From Trinickia symbiotica (lineage in GTDB: Bacteria > Pseudomonadota > Gammaproteobacteria > Burkholderiales > Burkholderiaceae), in NCBI RefSeq assembly GCF_002934455.1, contig NZ_PTIR01000006.1:227745-291744 (forward strand): DNA of 64,000 bases. The letters are read 5' to 3'. This document shows, piece by piece, positions 26,741-35,448 of the stretch. The position numbers were made by a program, and so were the translations under genes. A model generated the notes under the pieces. That model searched no databases. It had not been told where the DNA came from and saw nothing but the letters and a program-made list of their open reading frames with translations. Every line of letters starts with the position of its first letter. The first letter of the stretch is position 1.

Positions 26741-28264
26741 ATGAACGCTGCCGACCGCAGACCGCTGCCGTGGCCGTCCGACTGGACCTTCGAGCTGATC
26801 GAGGAATACGACACGCATATTTCTCATGTCGCCGAGCAGTACGAGCTCGACGTCTATCCGATCCAGCTCGAGCTCATCAGTGCCGAACAGATGATGGATG
26901 CCTATGCATCGGTCGGCATGCCGGTCAACTATCGGCACTGGTCGTTCGGCAAACACTTTCTTTCCACCGAAAAGAGCTACCGCCGCGGGCAGATGGGCCT
27001 TGCCTACGAGATCGTCATCAACTCGAATCCATGCATCGCTTACCTCATGGAAGAGAACACGATGACGATGCAGGCGCTCGTCATGGCACATGCCGCATAC
27101 GGCCACAACTCATTTTTCAAGGGCAACTACCTGTTCCGGCTGTGGACGGACGCGCACGCGATCATCGATTACCTCGTCTACGCGAAGAATTACATCGCGG
27201 AGTGCGAGGAGCGGTTCGGCTTGGACCGCGTCGAAGAGCTGCTCGACTCGTGCCATGCGCTGATGAATTACGGCGTGGACCGGTACAAGCGGCCGCAAAA
27301 GCCCTCGCTTTCGAAGGAAGCCGAGCTGAGGCGCGAACGCGAGGCGTATCTGCAGTCGCAGGTCAACGAGCTATGGCGAACGCTGCCCGTGAAGGAAAGG
27401 CCGCTCGAGACGGAGGAGGAAGAGCGATATCCGCCCGAGCCGCAGGAGAACCTGCTTTATTTTGCCGAGAAGAACGCGCCGCTCCTTGAGCCGTGGGAGC
27501 GCGAGGTGATACGCATCGTCCGCAAGATCGGCCAATACTTCTATCCGCAGCGGCAGACCCAGGTGATGAACGAGGGGTGGGCGACGTTCTGGCACTACAC
27601 GTTGCTCAACACGATGTACAACCAGGGGCTTCTCGAAGACGGCTTCATGATGGAGTTCCTCCATTCGCACAGCAACGTCATCTATCAACCGCCCGTCACC
27701 AAGCCGTATTACAGCGGCATCAACCCGTATGCGCTCGGCTTCTCGATGATGAGCGACATTCGGCGGATCTGCGAATCGCCAACGGACGAAGACCGCAAGT
27801 GGTTTCCCGACATCGCCGGATCGCCATGGCTGCCGGCGATGCATTATGCGATGCGCAATTTCAAGGACGAGAGTTTCATCGCGCAGTACCTGTCCCCGCA
27901 TTTGATCCGCGACATGCGGCTCTTTTCCGTGCTCGACGACGACACGCGCGACGCGCTGGAAGTCTCCGCGATCCACGACGACAGCGGCTACCAGTACGTG
28001 CGCCACGCGCTGGCACGTCAGTACGACATGCATCACCGCGAGCCGAACATTCAGGTATGGTCGGTCAACACGCGCGGCGACCGCAGCCTGACGCTGCGGC
28101 ATTTCATGACGGACAACCGCCATTTGTCGAACGATACCGAGGAAGTGCTCAAGCACATGGCTCGACTTTGGCAGTTCGACGTCTATCTAGAGAGCGTCGA
28201 CGAGAACGGCACGATCCGCAAGCGCTACGAGTGCCGGTATGCGGCGCCTGCGCTGCGGCTGTAA
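26741..28264 (+). CDS. SpoVR family protein
   Basis: A 507-residue SpoVR/YcgB protein. The conserved blocks are SVGMPVNYRHWSFGKHF, YEIVINSNPCIAYLMEENT, AHAAYGHNSFFKGNYLF, the TQVMNEGWATFWHYT block with an HEXXH-like feel (no true zinc motif), and PDIAGSPWLPAMHYAMR. Its role is unknown beyond involvement in stress or spore-cortex-related processes. I chose the ATG at 26741 because AAAGGA lies 8 bases upstream and the length then equals E. coli YcgB. An in-frame ATG at 26570 that overlaps the yeaH stop (ATGA) would add 57 basic, low-complexity residues; either could be used. Confidence 0.92.
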   Translation: MNAADRRPLPWPSDWTFELIEEYDTHISHVAEQYELDVYPIQLELISAEQMMDAYASVGMPVNYRHWSFGKHFLSTEKSYRRGQMGLAYEIVINSNPCIAYLMEENTMTMQALVMAHAAYGHNSFFKGNYLFRLWTDAHAIIDYLVYAKNYIAECEERFGLDRVEELLDSCHALMNYGVDRYKRPQKPSLSKEAELRREREAYLQSQVNELWRTLPVKERPLETEEEERYPPEPQENLLYFAEKNAPLLEPWEREVIRIVRKIGQYFYPQRQTQVMNEGWATFWHYTLLNTMYNQGLLEDGFMMEFLHSHSNVIYQPPVTKPYYSGINPYALGFSMMSDIRRICESPTDEDRKWFPDIAGSPWLPAMHYAMRNFKDESFIAQYLSPHLIRDMRLFSVLDDDTRDALEVSAIHDDSGYQYVRHALARQYDMHHREPNIQVWSVNTRGDRSLTLRHFMTDNRHLSNDTEEVLKHMARLWQFDVYLESVDENGTIRKRYECRYAAPALRL

Positions 28265-28318
28265 GCGGTACGTGACCCAGGGGTACCTAAGCCACCGGGT
28301 TCGTTGCTAGTCGCGCCG

Positions 28319-28978
28319 TCACTTCCCTCCAGCCCGTGCGCGTTCCAGCAGATCGCGCACTTCTTCATCCGTCGTCTGCCCGAAATTGTCATAGTGTTGG
28401 CCGACGCTGAAAAAAAGCGCCGGTTGAGCGACGCAGACGAATTCGTCGACGATGGCGGCAAAATCGGTTTCGGCACCAGCCGGAGCGACCGGCACGGCGA
28501 CGACGATGCGCGCCGGTCGACGCTCGCGCAGTGCCTTGACGGCGGCCTGCATCGTCGCACCTGTCGCTATGCCGTCATCGACGAGAATCGCCGTGCGGCC
28601 CTCGACCGCGGACGGCGCTCGCTCGCCCCGGTATGACGTTTCCCGACGCGCTAGTTCCGATTGCTCCTGCGCCAGGACAGCGTCGAACTGCGCCTGGCCG
28701 ACGTGTGCCGCGCGCATCGTCTGTGTATCGACGAATAGCGCGCCCCCAGGAGCGATAGCGCCCATCGCCAACTCTGGCTGGCTTGGCACGCCGAGCTTGC
28801 GCACGGGCATGATGTCGAGTTCGGCCCCGAGTGCCATGGCAAGCTCGAACCCTACGGGTACGCCGCCACGCGGCAAGGCGAGGACCACCGTGCCCGGACC
28901 CACGTACTCCTTGAGGCGCTCGGCCAACATTCGGCCGGCCTCGACGCGATCGTTGAACAATGAATACATGGCAGTCAT
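28319..28978 (-). CDS. Phosphoribosyltransferase family protein
   Basis: A 219-residue type I phosphoribosyltransferase. The PRPP-binding motif is AILVDDGIATGATMQAAV at about residues 128-145, and the N-terminal hood starts LPRGGVPVGFELAMALGAELDIMPVRKLG. These features match the erythromycin-resistance-type or PRT proteins found next to stress genes in many proteobacteria, whose substrate is unknown. It converges on spoVR with a 54-base gap. The second ATG (MYSLFNDR, 28969) is an equally good start. Confidence 0.88.
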   Translation of the reverse strand: MTAMYSLFNDRVEAGRMLAERLKEYVGPGTVVLALPRGGVPVGFELAMALGAELDIMPVRKLGVPSQPELAMGAIAPGGALFVDTQTMRAAHVGQAQFDAVLAQEQSELARRETSYRGERAPSAVEGRTAILVDDGIATGATMQAAVKALRERRPARIVVAVPVAPAGAETDFAAIVDEFVCVAQPALFFSVGQHYDNFGQTTDEEVRDLLERARAGGK

Positions 28979-29024
28979 CGCATCAGGTATGGGCGACTGA
29001 CCTGCCTCCGAATATCGACGACGG

Positions 29025-29738
29025 TCACAGCGCGTCGTGAAAGATGATCCCGAGCGTGTGGCGCTCGCCCGAAAGCAGGCGGCTGACGCCGTGTCGCATG
29101 TTTACGCGATATGCACCTCTCGTGCCTTGCACCGGACGATGGCTCACGGCAAAAACCACCGCGTCGCCTTGCCCGAGCCGAACGACCTCGACGCGCGACT
29201 GCATGCGCGGGCGCTGCTCCGTCAGCACGAATTCGCCGCCGGAAAAGTCGCGGCCGGGCTCGGACAGCAGCACGGCCACCTGCAGCGGGAAGACATGTTC
29301 GCCGTACAAGTCCTGATGCAGACAATTGTAGTCACCTGAGCCGTAACGCAGCAGCAGTGGAGTAGGGCGGCGCTGCCCGGCGGCATGGCAGCGCCGGATG
29401 AAAGCGGCATGCGTTGCTGGATAGCGGATGTCGATGTTGAGCGCGCTCATCCACCGGTTGGCGATCGGGGCGAGGTGAGGGTACAGCGCCTCTCGAAAAG
29501 AAGCGACGAGCTCGGGCAACGGATAGCCAAAGTACTTGTATTCGCCTTTGCCGAAACCATGCCGCGTCATCACGACGCGGCTACGGAACCGGGCGTCGTC
29601 CGGATAAAGCGAGGCGAGCGCCCGACATTGCGACGGCGATAAAAGGCGAGGGATGATGGCGCATCCGTACTCGTCGAGCGCGGCTTCGACGCTGGACCAG
29701 TCGACGTTATGAAGGTATGCGCCGAGTGGGCTGTTCAC
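29025..29738 (-). CDS. 2OG-Fe(II) oxygenase
   Basis: A double-stranded beta-helix dioxygenase. The iron-binding HxD is in NCLHQDLYGEHVFPLQ, and the distal His and 2-oxoglutarate Arg are in the C-terminal HRPVQGTRGAYRVNMRHG. The domain begins at about NVDWSSVEAALDEYG. The frame is open to an ATG at 29969, but those first 77 residues are Arg-rich and read as non-coding; GTG at 29738 (VNSPLGAY) gives 237 residues, the usual size of this prokaryotic family (related to COG3826). It may act on DNA, RNA or a small molecule; no substrate can be inferred. Start uncertain. Confidence 0.8.
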   Translation of the reverse strand: MNSPLGAYLHNVDWSSVEAALDEYGCAIIPRLLSPSQCRALASLYPDDARFRSRVVMTRHGFGKGEYKYFGYPLPELVASFREALYPHLAPIANRWMSALNIDIRYPATHAAFIRRCHAAGQRRPTPLLLRYGSGDYNCLHQDLYGEHVFPLQVAVLLSEPGRDFSGGEFVLTEQRPRMQSRVEVVRLGQGDAVVFAVSHRPVQGTRGAYRVNMRHGVSRLLSGERHTLGIIFHDAL

Positions 29739-30035
29739 CGTATCTTCGCCGACCTCAAAAAGGGGGTGATTTCGAGTCGACGGTCTTTCGCGCAGATTGC
29801 GCACCGGTTGCTCCGCTTTCCGTGTATGGACGAATCTCCACTTTACTGAGCCTTGGGTTGCACGACTTCTCGATTCTTGCGGAGAGATTGCCGGCATACA
29901 TCGCACTCCCCGAGCGTCAACTGCGGGCTCCGGGACGGTGGCTGACGTGCCGACCTGCATTCGCTTCAAATCGGCGGCAGTTCATCGTCATGCCGCATTG
30001 CGGTGCCAACCGCCCGATATGCGTTTCGGCGCAGC

Positions 30036-30524
30036 CTAAGCCTTGTAGCCGATTTCGCGCAGAAACGTCTTGCGGGCTTCGATTTCGACCTCGTTCTCGA
30101 TGCCGAGCGGCGTGAAACCGTCGACGACACCGAGGATGCTTCGCCCCTGATTTGTCTCGGCGATCACGACTTCGGTCGGATTGGCCGTGGCGCAAAAGAT
30201 CCGGCAGACCTCGGGCAAGCCTTTGATCGCGTTCAGCACATTGAGCGGATAGAAACCCTGGCCAAGAAAGACGATGAAGCTGTGACCGGCGCCGATCGTC
30301 ATGGCGTTATCACAGGCAAGCTGCGTGAGCTCGGGATCGGTGCCGGAGCGACGCACGAGTCGTTTACCGGACGCTTCGCAGAAAGCCAGCCCGAATTTGA
30401 TGCCGGGCACGGAGGCGACGAGCGCTTCGTGAATGTCGTCGACGGACTTGATGAAATGCGTTTGCCCGAGGATGAAATTGACGCTGTCGGGGTTCGAGAT
30501 TGTGACGGTGAGCAACTGAACCAT
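30036..30524 (-). CDS. Adenosine-specific kinase family protein
   Basis: A 162-residue protein of the adenosine-specific kinase family first described from archaea. Recognisable blocks are FILGQTHFIKSVDDIHEAL, GIKFGLAFCEASGKRLVR, AIGAGHSF-type GAGHSFIVFLG, NPTEVVIAETNQGRSILGVVDG and the C-terminal KTFLREIGYK. The ATG at 30524 (MVQLLTV) gives the normal length; an earlier in-frame ATG at 30584 adds 20 residues. In bacteria the role is not established. It is a single gene on the reverse strand, 66 bases upstream of the longest form of the oxygenase frame. Confidence 0.85.
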   Translation of the reverse strand: MVQLLTVTISNPDSVNFILGQTHFIKSVDDIHEALVASVPGIKFGLAFCEASGKRLVRRSGTDPELTQLACDNAMTIGAGHSFIVFLGQGFYPLNVLNAIKGLPEVCRIFCATANPTEVVIAETNQGRSILGVVDGFTPLGIENEVEIEARKTFLREIGYKA

Positions 30525-30752
30525 GATGAACCTCGCAAAGGTTGAGAGGCAAGCATCGAGATCGCTTCTGCTGCTGTCCGCCAATAGTTTGTGCTAGCGG
30601 AGCCGGGTTGCGCAAGTGGGAGTTCCTACCCGTCTCGGCGCGCCGTGTACGACCGATCTCCGCCTGCCCGCACCGGACTGCGGACGAAAACTGAGGCTCG
30701 GCATTGCAAATCAATGCGAAATGTTCTTCGCGAATCCGATCTAAAAGGCGGT

Positions 30753-30766
30753 TTGCTTCGAAGCAA
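30753..30766. promoter_or_regulatory. Perfect 14-bp palindrome
   Basis: TTGCTTCGAAGCAA reads identically on both strands. It lies about 260 bases upstream of the sugar-type ABC operon that starts at 31025 and about 230 bases upstream of the divergent adenosine-kinase gene. The form suits a dimeric repressor; no regulator gene for the ABC operon lies next to it. Confidence 0.4.
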
Positions 30767-30789
30767 GTAATGCTAAATGCACTTCGTCA

Positions 30790-30896
30790 AAATGGGACGT
30801 AGAGAGGTACGTCAGGGGCTTCCCATCTTATTTCAACGGTGGCTAAACCTTAAACAGCCAGAGTCTCTTAGCCGTCTTGGCTGCGTTCCGCCGTTG
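30790..30896 (+). ncRNA. Possible structured 5' leader (hairpin plus pseudoknot) of sugar-type ABC operon
   Basis: Several complementary segments nest in about 100 bases. GACGTA (30796-30801) pairs with TACGTC (30808-30813), flanked by ATGGGA (30792-30797) against TCCCAT (30821-30826). Downstream, CAACGG (30834-30839) pairs with CCGTTG (30891-30896) and encloses GGCTAA (30841-30846)/TTAGCC (30868-30873) and CAGCCA (30855-30860)/TGGCTG (30878-30883); the last two cross, giving an H-type pseudoknot topology. It ends about 130 bases before the ATPase ATG. It does not match any riboswitch class I can recall. Individual 6-bp stems could be chance. Confidence 0.35.
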
Positions 30897-31024
30897 CGTC
30901 ACTTGGTTATCACCATTCGTTCGTTGTTCTGGGGACGCGAGCCGCGTTAATGTGCACGCATAGCCGCCGCGCGTGGTTTCATGCGCGGCAAGATAGCGTT
31001 TCCTTTCGGGTCCCTCTGCGCGCG

Positions 31025-32512
31025 ATGTCCTCTCCTGTTTTGCAGGCCGCCGGTATCGGCAAGCGCTTCGGCGCCAGTGTCGCGCTGGACCACATCGATC
31101 TTGCCATCGACGCTGGCGAAGTGGTCGCGTTGATGGGCGCGAACGGTGCAGGCAAGTCGACGCTCGTGAAGATTCTCAGCGGCGTTTATCGCGCCGATCG
31201 CGGCACGCTCGCGCTGCGTGGTGCGCCGTTTGTCCCATCGTCGCCGCAAGATGCTGTGCGGCGTGGCGTTGCCACGGTGCATCAGGCCATTGCCGATATC
31301 GTCGTCCCGGACCTGCCCGTTGCAGACAATCTGCTGCTCGACCAGTTTTGCGGCGGCACGTCGCCGTGGTACGTGCCTGCCAGCGTCCGGCGTGCCGAGG
31401 CGGCGCGGCGCGCCGCGCGCATCGGGCTTGCTGTCGATCTCGCAGCGCCGCTCGGAGCATTGCCGCTTGCGGCACAGCAGCAGGTGACGATTGCGCGCGC
31501 GCTCGCGACGCACCCGGCATTGCTGATTCTCGACGAGCCGACCGCGAGTCTTTCCGCTGGGGAAGCGGATCGTCTGTTCGATCTGATTGGAGGTCTGCGA
31601 GACGAAGGCGTTGCGACGTTGCTCGTCTCGCATCGCGAACGCGACCTGCGCCGCATGGCGGATCGCGTAGTGGTGTTGAGCGATGGCCGTGTCGTGGGCG
31701 ACGCGCGGAGCCCAATCGACTTTCATGCCGCGCTCCAAACGATGATCGGACGACCGCTGCAACGCTCGCACGAACCGCCGCAAAGTGGCGCGCACGCGGA
31801 CCGTCCCGCGGTGTTGAGCCTGCGCGGTCTGCGGCTGTCGTCCGCCAGCGCACCTTTCGATCTCGACGTGCAGCGCGGGGAAGTCGTCGCGATTGCAGGA
31901 CCGGTCGGTAGCGGCAAGTCGCGTCTTGCGCGCACGTTGTTCGGCGCATCGTTTGCACACGATGGGCTGATGACGCTCGACGGAGTGCGCTGGCAACCGC
32001 GTTCGCCGGCCGATGCGATCCGCGCCGGTGTCTTCATGCTCGGCGAAGATCGCCGCCGCACCACGCTTTTTCCCGACAGCGTGCCGTTCGCGACAATCGC
32101 GGGCACCATCGCATTTCCGTTCATGTCGCGCTGGTTTCGCGATGGTTTCGTGCGCACGCGGCGTGAGAAGCACGCTGCAGCGGAGGCGATCGAACGCTTC
32201 GGCGTTCGCTGTCGCGGCGCGAACGATCGTCCGTCACACTTATCCGGCGGCAACCAGCAGAAGGTCGCGCTCGCGCGTTGGCATGCCGAGCCTGCGCGTC
32301 TGCTGCTGCTCGACGAGCCGTTCCAAGGCATCGATGTGGGCGCGCGGGCCGACATCGTTCGCTTGTTGCGCAGCAGTGCGTCGCGACGCGCGACCCTCGT
32401 GTTCGTCAGCGATCTCGACGAAGCACTCGAAGTGGCCGACCGCATCGTGCATTTCGACCACGGCGCGCCTGTTGCACGTGCCGGGTCATCACGCTCCCTC
32501 CACGTTCCGTGA
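31025..32512 (+). CDS. Sugar-type ABC transporter, double ATPase
   Basis: A 495-residue protein with two ABC domains like RbsA. Domain 1 has Walker A GANGAGKST, the reduced signature LPLAAQQQVTIARAL and Walker B LLILDEPTASLS; domain 2 has GPVGSGKSRLA, LSGGNQQKVALARW and LLLLDEPFQGIDVGARADI. The start at 31025 (MSSPVLQAAG) was chosen because it gives the usual distance to Walker A; an upstream in-frame ATG at 30950 adds 25 residues without homology features. The operon order is ATPase, permease, binding protein, different from the rbs set at 17-21 kb, and it has no regulator gene attached. Substrate unknown; these systems import sugars, but also autoinducer-2-like or nucleoside-like molecules. 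Confidence 0.9.
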   Translation: MSSPVLQAAGIGKRFGASVALDHIDLAIDAGEVVALMGANGAGKSTLVKILSGVYRADRGTLALRGAPFVPSSPQDAVRRGVATVHQAIADIVVPDLPVADNLLLDQFCGGTSPWYVPASVRRAEAARRAARIGLAVDLAAPLGALPLAAQQQVTIARALATHPALLILDEPTASLSAGEADRLFDLIGGLRDEGVATLLVSHRERDLRRMADRVVVLSDGRVVGDARSPIDFHAALQTMIGRPLQRSHEPPQSGAHADRPAVLSLRGLRLSSASAPFDLDVQRGEVVAIAGPVGSGKSRLARTLFGASFAHDGLMTLDGVRWQPRSPADAIRAGVFMLGEDRRRTTLFPDSVPFATIAGTIAFPFMSRWFRDGFVRTRREKHAAAEAIERFGVRCRGANDRPSHLSGGNQQKVALARWHAEPARLLLLDEPFQGIDVGARADIVRLLRSSASRRATLVFVSDLDEALEVADRIVHFDHGAPVARAGSSRSLHVP

Positions 32513-32516
32513 GCCC

Positions 32517-33593
32517 ATGAAGAAACCCTTGTCCGCCGACGACGCTTCCGCCGCCGTCACCCTAAGCGTTTCCTCCGCCTCCGTCACGCGCCGCTCGCGT
32601 CTGCAAAAGTTGCGCGTGCAGTTCGAGAGAAACGGTATGCTGCTCGCGCTCGCGGCGCTTGTCATTGTGTTCTCCATCGCGGAACCCGCGTTTCTCAACG
32701 TCGACAACCTCTTCAGTATCCTGCAGGCCATTTCGATTACGGCGCTGCTCGGCATCGGCGTCACCGTCACGCTGGCCGTGGGCGGCTTCGATCTTTCGGT
32801 GGGCAGCATCGCGGCATCGGCGCAGATGGCCGCGAGTTACGTGCTCGTCGTGTGGCATGGCGGAACGTGGGCGGCCGTGGCGGCCTGTCTCGCTCTCGGG
32901 GTGGTGAGCGGACTCTTCAATGCGTTATTGATTACGCGTTTGCGCGTACCCGATCAACTCGCCACACTCGGCACACTGTTTCTGCTCGCGGGGCTGCAAC
33001 TAATTCCAACGGGCGGCCGCTCCCTTTCCGCGGGTACTGTTTTGCCGGACGGCACTGAAACGAGCGGCGTGTTTCCGGCCGCCTTTCTCGCGCTGGGCCG
33101 TTTGCGCGTGTTCGATATCGTGCCGCTGCCTGTGATCGTGCTCGCTATGTTGATGGTGTTTGGCTGTGTTGTCATGGAGACAACGCGCTGGGGACGCGTG
33201 CTCTACGCGACAGGCGGCAACGAGACGGCAGCGCGGCTTGCCGGTGCGCCGACCGCGCGCTATCGCGTGGCTGCATACGTCGCATCGGGCGCTATCGCTT
33301 CGCTTGGCGGCATGCTGATTGCCGCGCGTGTGGGACGCGGCGACGTCAGCGCAGGCCATTCGTTGCTGCTCGATGCCGTGGCGGCCGCGCTCGTGGGCTA
33401 CGCCGTGGGTGTCGCGAAGCGGCCGAACGTGTTCGGCACGGTCGTGGGCGCGGTGTTCGTCGGCGTGCTGCTCAACGGGCTCACCATGCTCAACGCGCCT
33501 TATTACATGCAGGATTTCATCAAGGGCGCGTTGCTCGTCGGTGCGCTGGCGTTCACGTTCGGTGTGCGCAAGCGCGACGACGGGCAAAGTTGA
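32517..33593 (+). CDS. Sugar-type ABC transporter permease
   Basis: A 358-residue permease of the RbsC/AraH class. A 40-residue polar N-terminus precedes eight or more helices. The family segments GIGVTVTLAVGGFDLSVGSIAASAQMAA and the coupling loop YATGGNETAARLAGAPTARYRV are clear. One unusual feature is the PTGGRSLSAGTVLPDGTETSG loop (about residues 162-182) in the position where RbsC has a short periplasmic turn. It starts 4 bases after the ATPase gene and is followed 42 bases later by the binding-protein gene. Confidence 0.9.
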   Translation: MKKPLSADDASAAVTLSVSSASVTRRSRLQKLRVQFERNGMLLALAALVIVFSIAEPAFLNVDNLFSILQAISITALLGIGVTVTLAVGGFDLSVGSIAASAQMAASYVLVVWHGGTWAAVAACLALGVVSGLFNALLITRLRVPDQLATLGTLFLLAGLQLIPTGGRSLSAGTVLPDGTETSGVFPAAFLALGRLRVFDIVPLPVIVLAMLMVFGCVVMETTRWGRVLYATGGNETAARLAGAPTARYRVAAYVASGAIASLGGMLIAARVGRGDVSAGHSLLLDAVAAALVGYAVGVAKRPNVFGTVVGAVFVGVLLNGLTMLNAPYYMQDFIKGALLVGALAFTFGVRKRDDGQS

Positions 33594-33635
33594 CGCGATG
33601 CCTAACATGCAATACGTCACAAAGAGATTCCAATC

Positions 33636-34715
33636 ATGACGAGCGGGCTTGGTCAGCGTATGGTGCGTAAGACATGGCGCGAGGCAGCAGGGCTGATGGT
33701 CGCGGCCGCGGCTTGGGGATGGACCGCATGCGCGAGCGCTGCCGGCATTCCGGGCGCACCACCGCCATTCGACAAGGGCGGCGTGAAGATCGCTCTCGTC
33801 AACTATCTTTCGACGGGCGATTTCTTCCAGGCTTACGAAGCGGGCGCGCAAAAGCAGGCGAAGTCGCTCGGCGTCGATCTGCGCATCTATGAAGGACGGC
33901 AGGACGCCGCGGAGCAACGCGAGCAGATCCAGCAGGCAATCAGCGTTGGCGTGTCGGCGATCATCGTGAATCACGGGTTGCCCGAATCGCTGAAGGACGT
34001 GGTGCAACGCGCGCTCGACAAGGGCATCAAGGTTGTCGCGTTCGATGTCGATCTGGGCAACGCAAGCGTGCCGCAGATCGAGCAGAGCGATCACGATCTA
34101 GCTGCGCTGCTGCTCGACCAGGCCGTGAAGGATAACGGCACGACTTTTTCCGCGGGCTACGTCTATGTGGCCGGATTCGCGCCGCTTGACCGGCGCGATG
34201 CCGTTTGGCGCGCGTTCAAGAGCAGTCATCCCGGCGTCCAGGAAAAAGCGCGTTGGGGCACGGTGGACAATCCGATTGCACAGTCCGTTGCGAACCAGGC
34301 GGCCGCTGCCTATCGCGCGCATCCGGACATTCGTGTCGTATTCGCGCCCTATGACGAGTTCGCACGCGGCGCGAAGCTCGCGGCCGACGAAGCGAATCTC
34401 GGCACGAAGCTGCGTATCTACAGCGCCGACATATCGACTGCCGACATCGAAGCGATTCGCGCACCGAACAGTGCCTGGGTGGCAACCGCGGCCACCAACC
34501 CGGCCGTGGTGGGCGCCGTATCAGTGCGGGCCGCGGCGCTGCTTGTCGCGGGGCAGGACCCCGGGCATCACATCGTGGTGAAGCCGGCCTTGATTACGCG
34601 CGACGATCTGGTGAAGAACGACATCCACACGATTGCGGAACTCGGCGCGAAGTTTTCGTCGTTCCGCGTGAGCGACGCCGCAACGGCCGCGTGGATCGGT
34701 AAGGGCGGCGACTGA
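33636..34715 (+). CDS. Sugar-type ABC transporter periplasmic binding protein
   Basis: A 359-residue class I periplasmic binding protein (Peripla_BP_4 type). The signal region, ending near ACASAAGIPG, is followed by KIALVNYLSTGDFFQAYEAG, QQAISVGVSAIIVNHGLPES and VVFAPYDEFARGAKLAADEA, the equivalents of the sugar-binding strands of RbsB. It is only distantly like the RbsB-type protein at 17.3 kb, so the two importers should have different ligands. It is the last gene of this three-gene operon and converges on an AhpD-like gene, with a strong hairpin between them. Confidence 0.88.
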   Translation: MTSGLGQRMVRKTWREAAGLMVAAAAWGWTACASAAGIPGAPPPFDKGGVKIALVNYLSTGDFFQAYEAGAQKQAKSLGVDLRIYEGRQDAAEQREQIQQAISVGVSAIIVNHGLPESLKDVVQRALDKGIKVVAFDVDLGNASVPQIEQSDHDLAALLLDQAVKDNGTTFSAGYVYVAGFAPLDRRDAVWRAFKSSHPGVQEKARWGTVDNPIAQSVANQAAAAYRAHPDIRVVFAPYDEFARGAKLAADEANLGTKLRIYSADISTADIEAIRAPNSAWVATAATNPAVVGAVSVRAAALLVAGQDPGHHIVVKPALITRDDLVKNDIHTIAELGAKFSSFRVSDAATAAWIGKGGD

Positions 34716-34830
34716 TCGCGCGGACGCTTCACTTCCCGCACGGTTCGATCAACCGACGCGGCAGCAGCGCCTTTACGGCTGAAGCCGATAAACGGATCGA
34801 TTTTGCTTCGTTGACCGGTGCGCGTGATTG

Positions 34831-34857
34831 AAGCTGCCCGCAATTCGCGGGCGGCTT
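34831..34857. terminator. Bidirectional hairpin between convergent operons
   Basis: An 11-bp stem (34831-34841 with 34847-34857, one G-T wobble) and an AATTC loop lie between the binding-protein gene and the convergent AhpD-like gene. It is well placed to end both transcripts. Confidence 0.6.
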
Positions 34858-34872
34858 AAACCAATCATCGCG

Positions 34873-35448
34873 TCAATCCGGAAAGACCGGTTCACCCAAC
34901 GTCAACATCAGGCGGTTGGCCCACGCGAATATTGCAACTGCGTGGCTTAGATCGAGAATTTCGGCATGCGTTAGCCCGACTGCAGTGAGCGCATCGATCG
35001 ATGCAGCACCGATCGCATCGGGGTGCAAGGTGAGCTCGATTGCGTAACGCACGATCGCGCGTTCGCGCGGCGTCGTGCCGGCAGTACGTGGATCGGCGAA
35101 GACGTGCTGGATCACATCGTCGCGTTTCGCGAGTTGCGCGAAGCGTTGTGCGTGCACGGACGCGCAGTACACGCAGCCATTTACGCGCGAGACTACCGTG
35201 CTCGCCAGCTCCCGTTCCGCACGCGACAGGCCGCCGGGCGCGTACATGATGCTGTTGAAAGCCCCCGAGCGTTGCTGGAGAATCTCGGGCTCGTGCACGA
35301 GCAGCAGATAGTAGTCGGAGGTCTTCGCCTGCGGATGGCTGTCCTCGAGCACGGCGGTCTGCCTGGCCGACGCATCGGCGAGTGCAACGGTATCGAGCCA
35401 CGCGGACCAGCTCAGTCGTTGCGAAGTGAAGACGTGCGGCGTGCTCAT
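34873..35448 (-). CDS. AhpD-like alkylhydroperoxidase-domain protein (CxxC intact)
   Basis: A 191-residue CMD/AhpD-fold protein. The active-site motif CVYCASVH (Cys92, Cys95, His99) is intact, preceded by the usual acidic helix SRAERELASTVVS and followed by RERAIVRYAIELT. AhpD-type proteins reduce peroxides or act as thiol-dependent enzymes. Its pairing with the next upstream gene recalls the protein pair called the Avi_7169/Avi_7170 families, which occurs beside monooxygenases and ABC transporters (recalled, not checked). Its start overlaps the stop of that gene by 4 bases, so the two products are made together. Last gene of a LysR-monooxygenase-CMD-AhpD operon. Confidence 0.85.
   Translation of the reverse strand: MSTPHVFTSQRLSWSAWLDTVALADASARQTAVLEDSHPQAKTSDYYLLLVHEPEILQQRSGAFNSIMYAPGGLSRAERELASTVVSRVNGCVYCASVHAQRFAQLAKRDDVIQHVFADPRTAGTTPRERAIVRYAIELTLHPDAIGAASIDALTAVGLTHAEILDLSHAVAIFAWANRLMLTLGEPVFPD

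Noticed and set aside
27541..27620. SpoVR as a zinc metalloprotease
   Set aside because: The NEGWATFWHY segment is conserved in SpoVR proteins but is not an HEXXH motif, so a protease call is not supported.
31025..32512. Degenerate first signature (LPLAAQQQ) in the sugar ATPase as a sign of decay
   Set aside because: RbsA/MglA-type double ATPases normally have one non-canonical signature; the RbsA-like protein at 18.6 kb shows the same.
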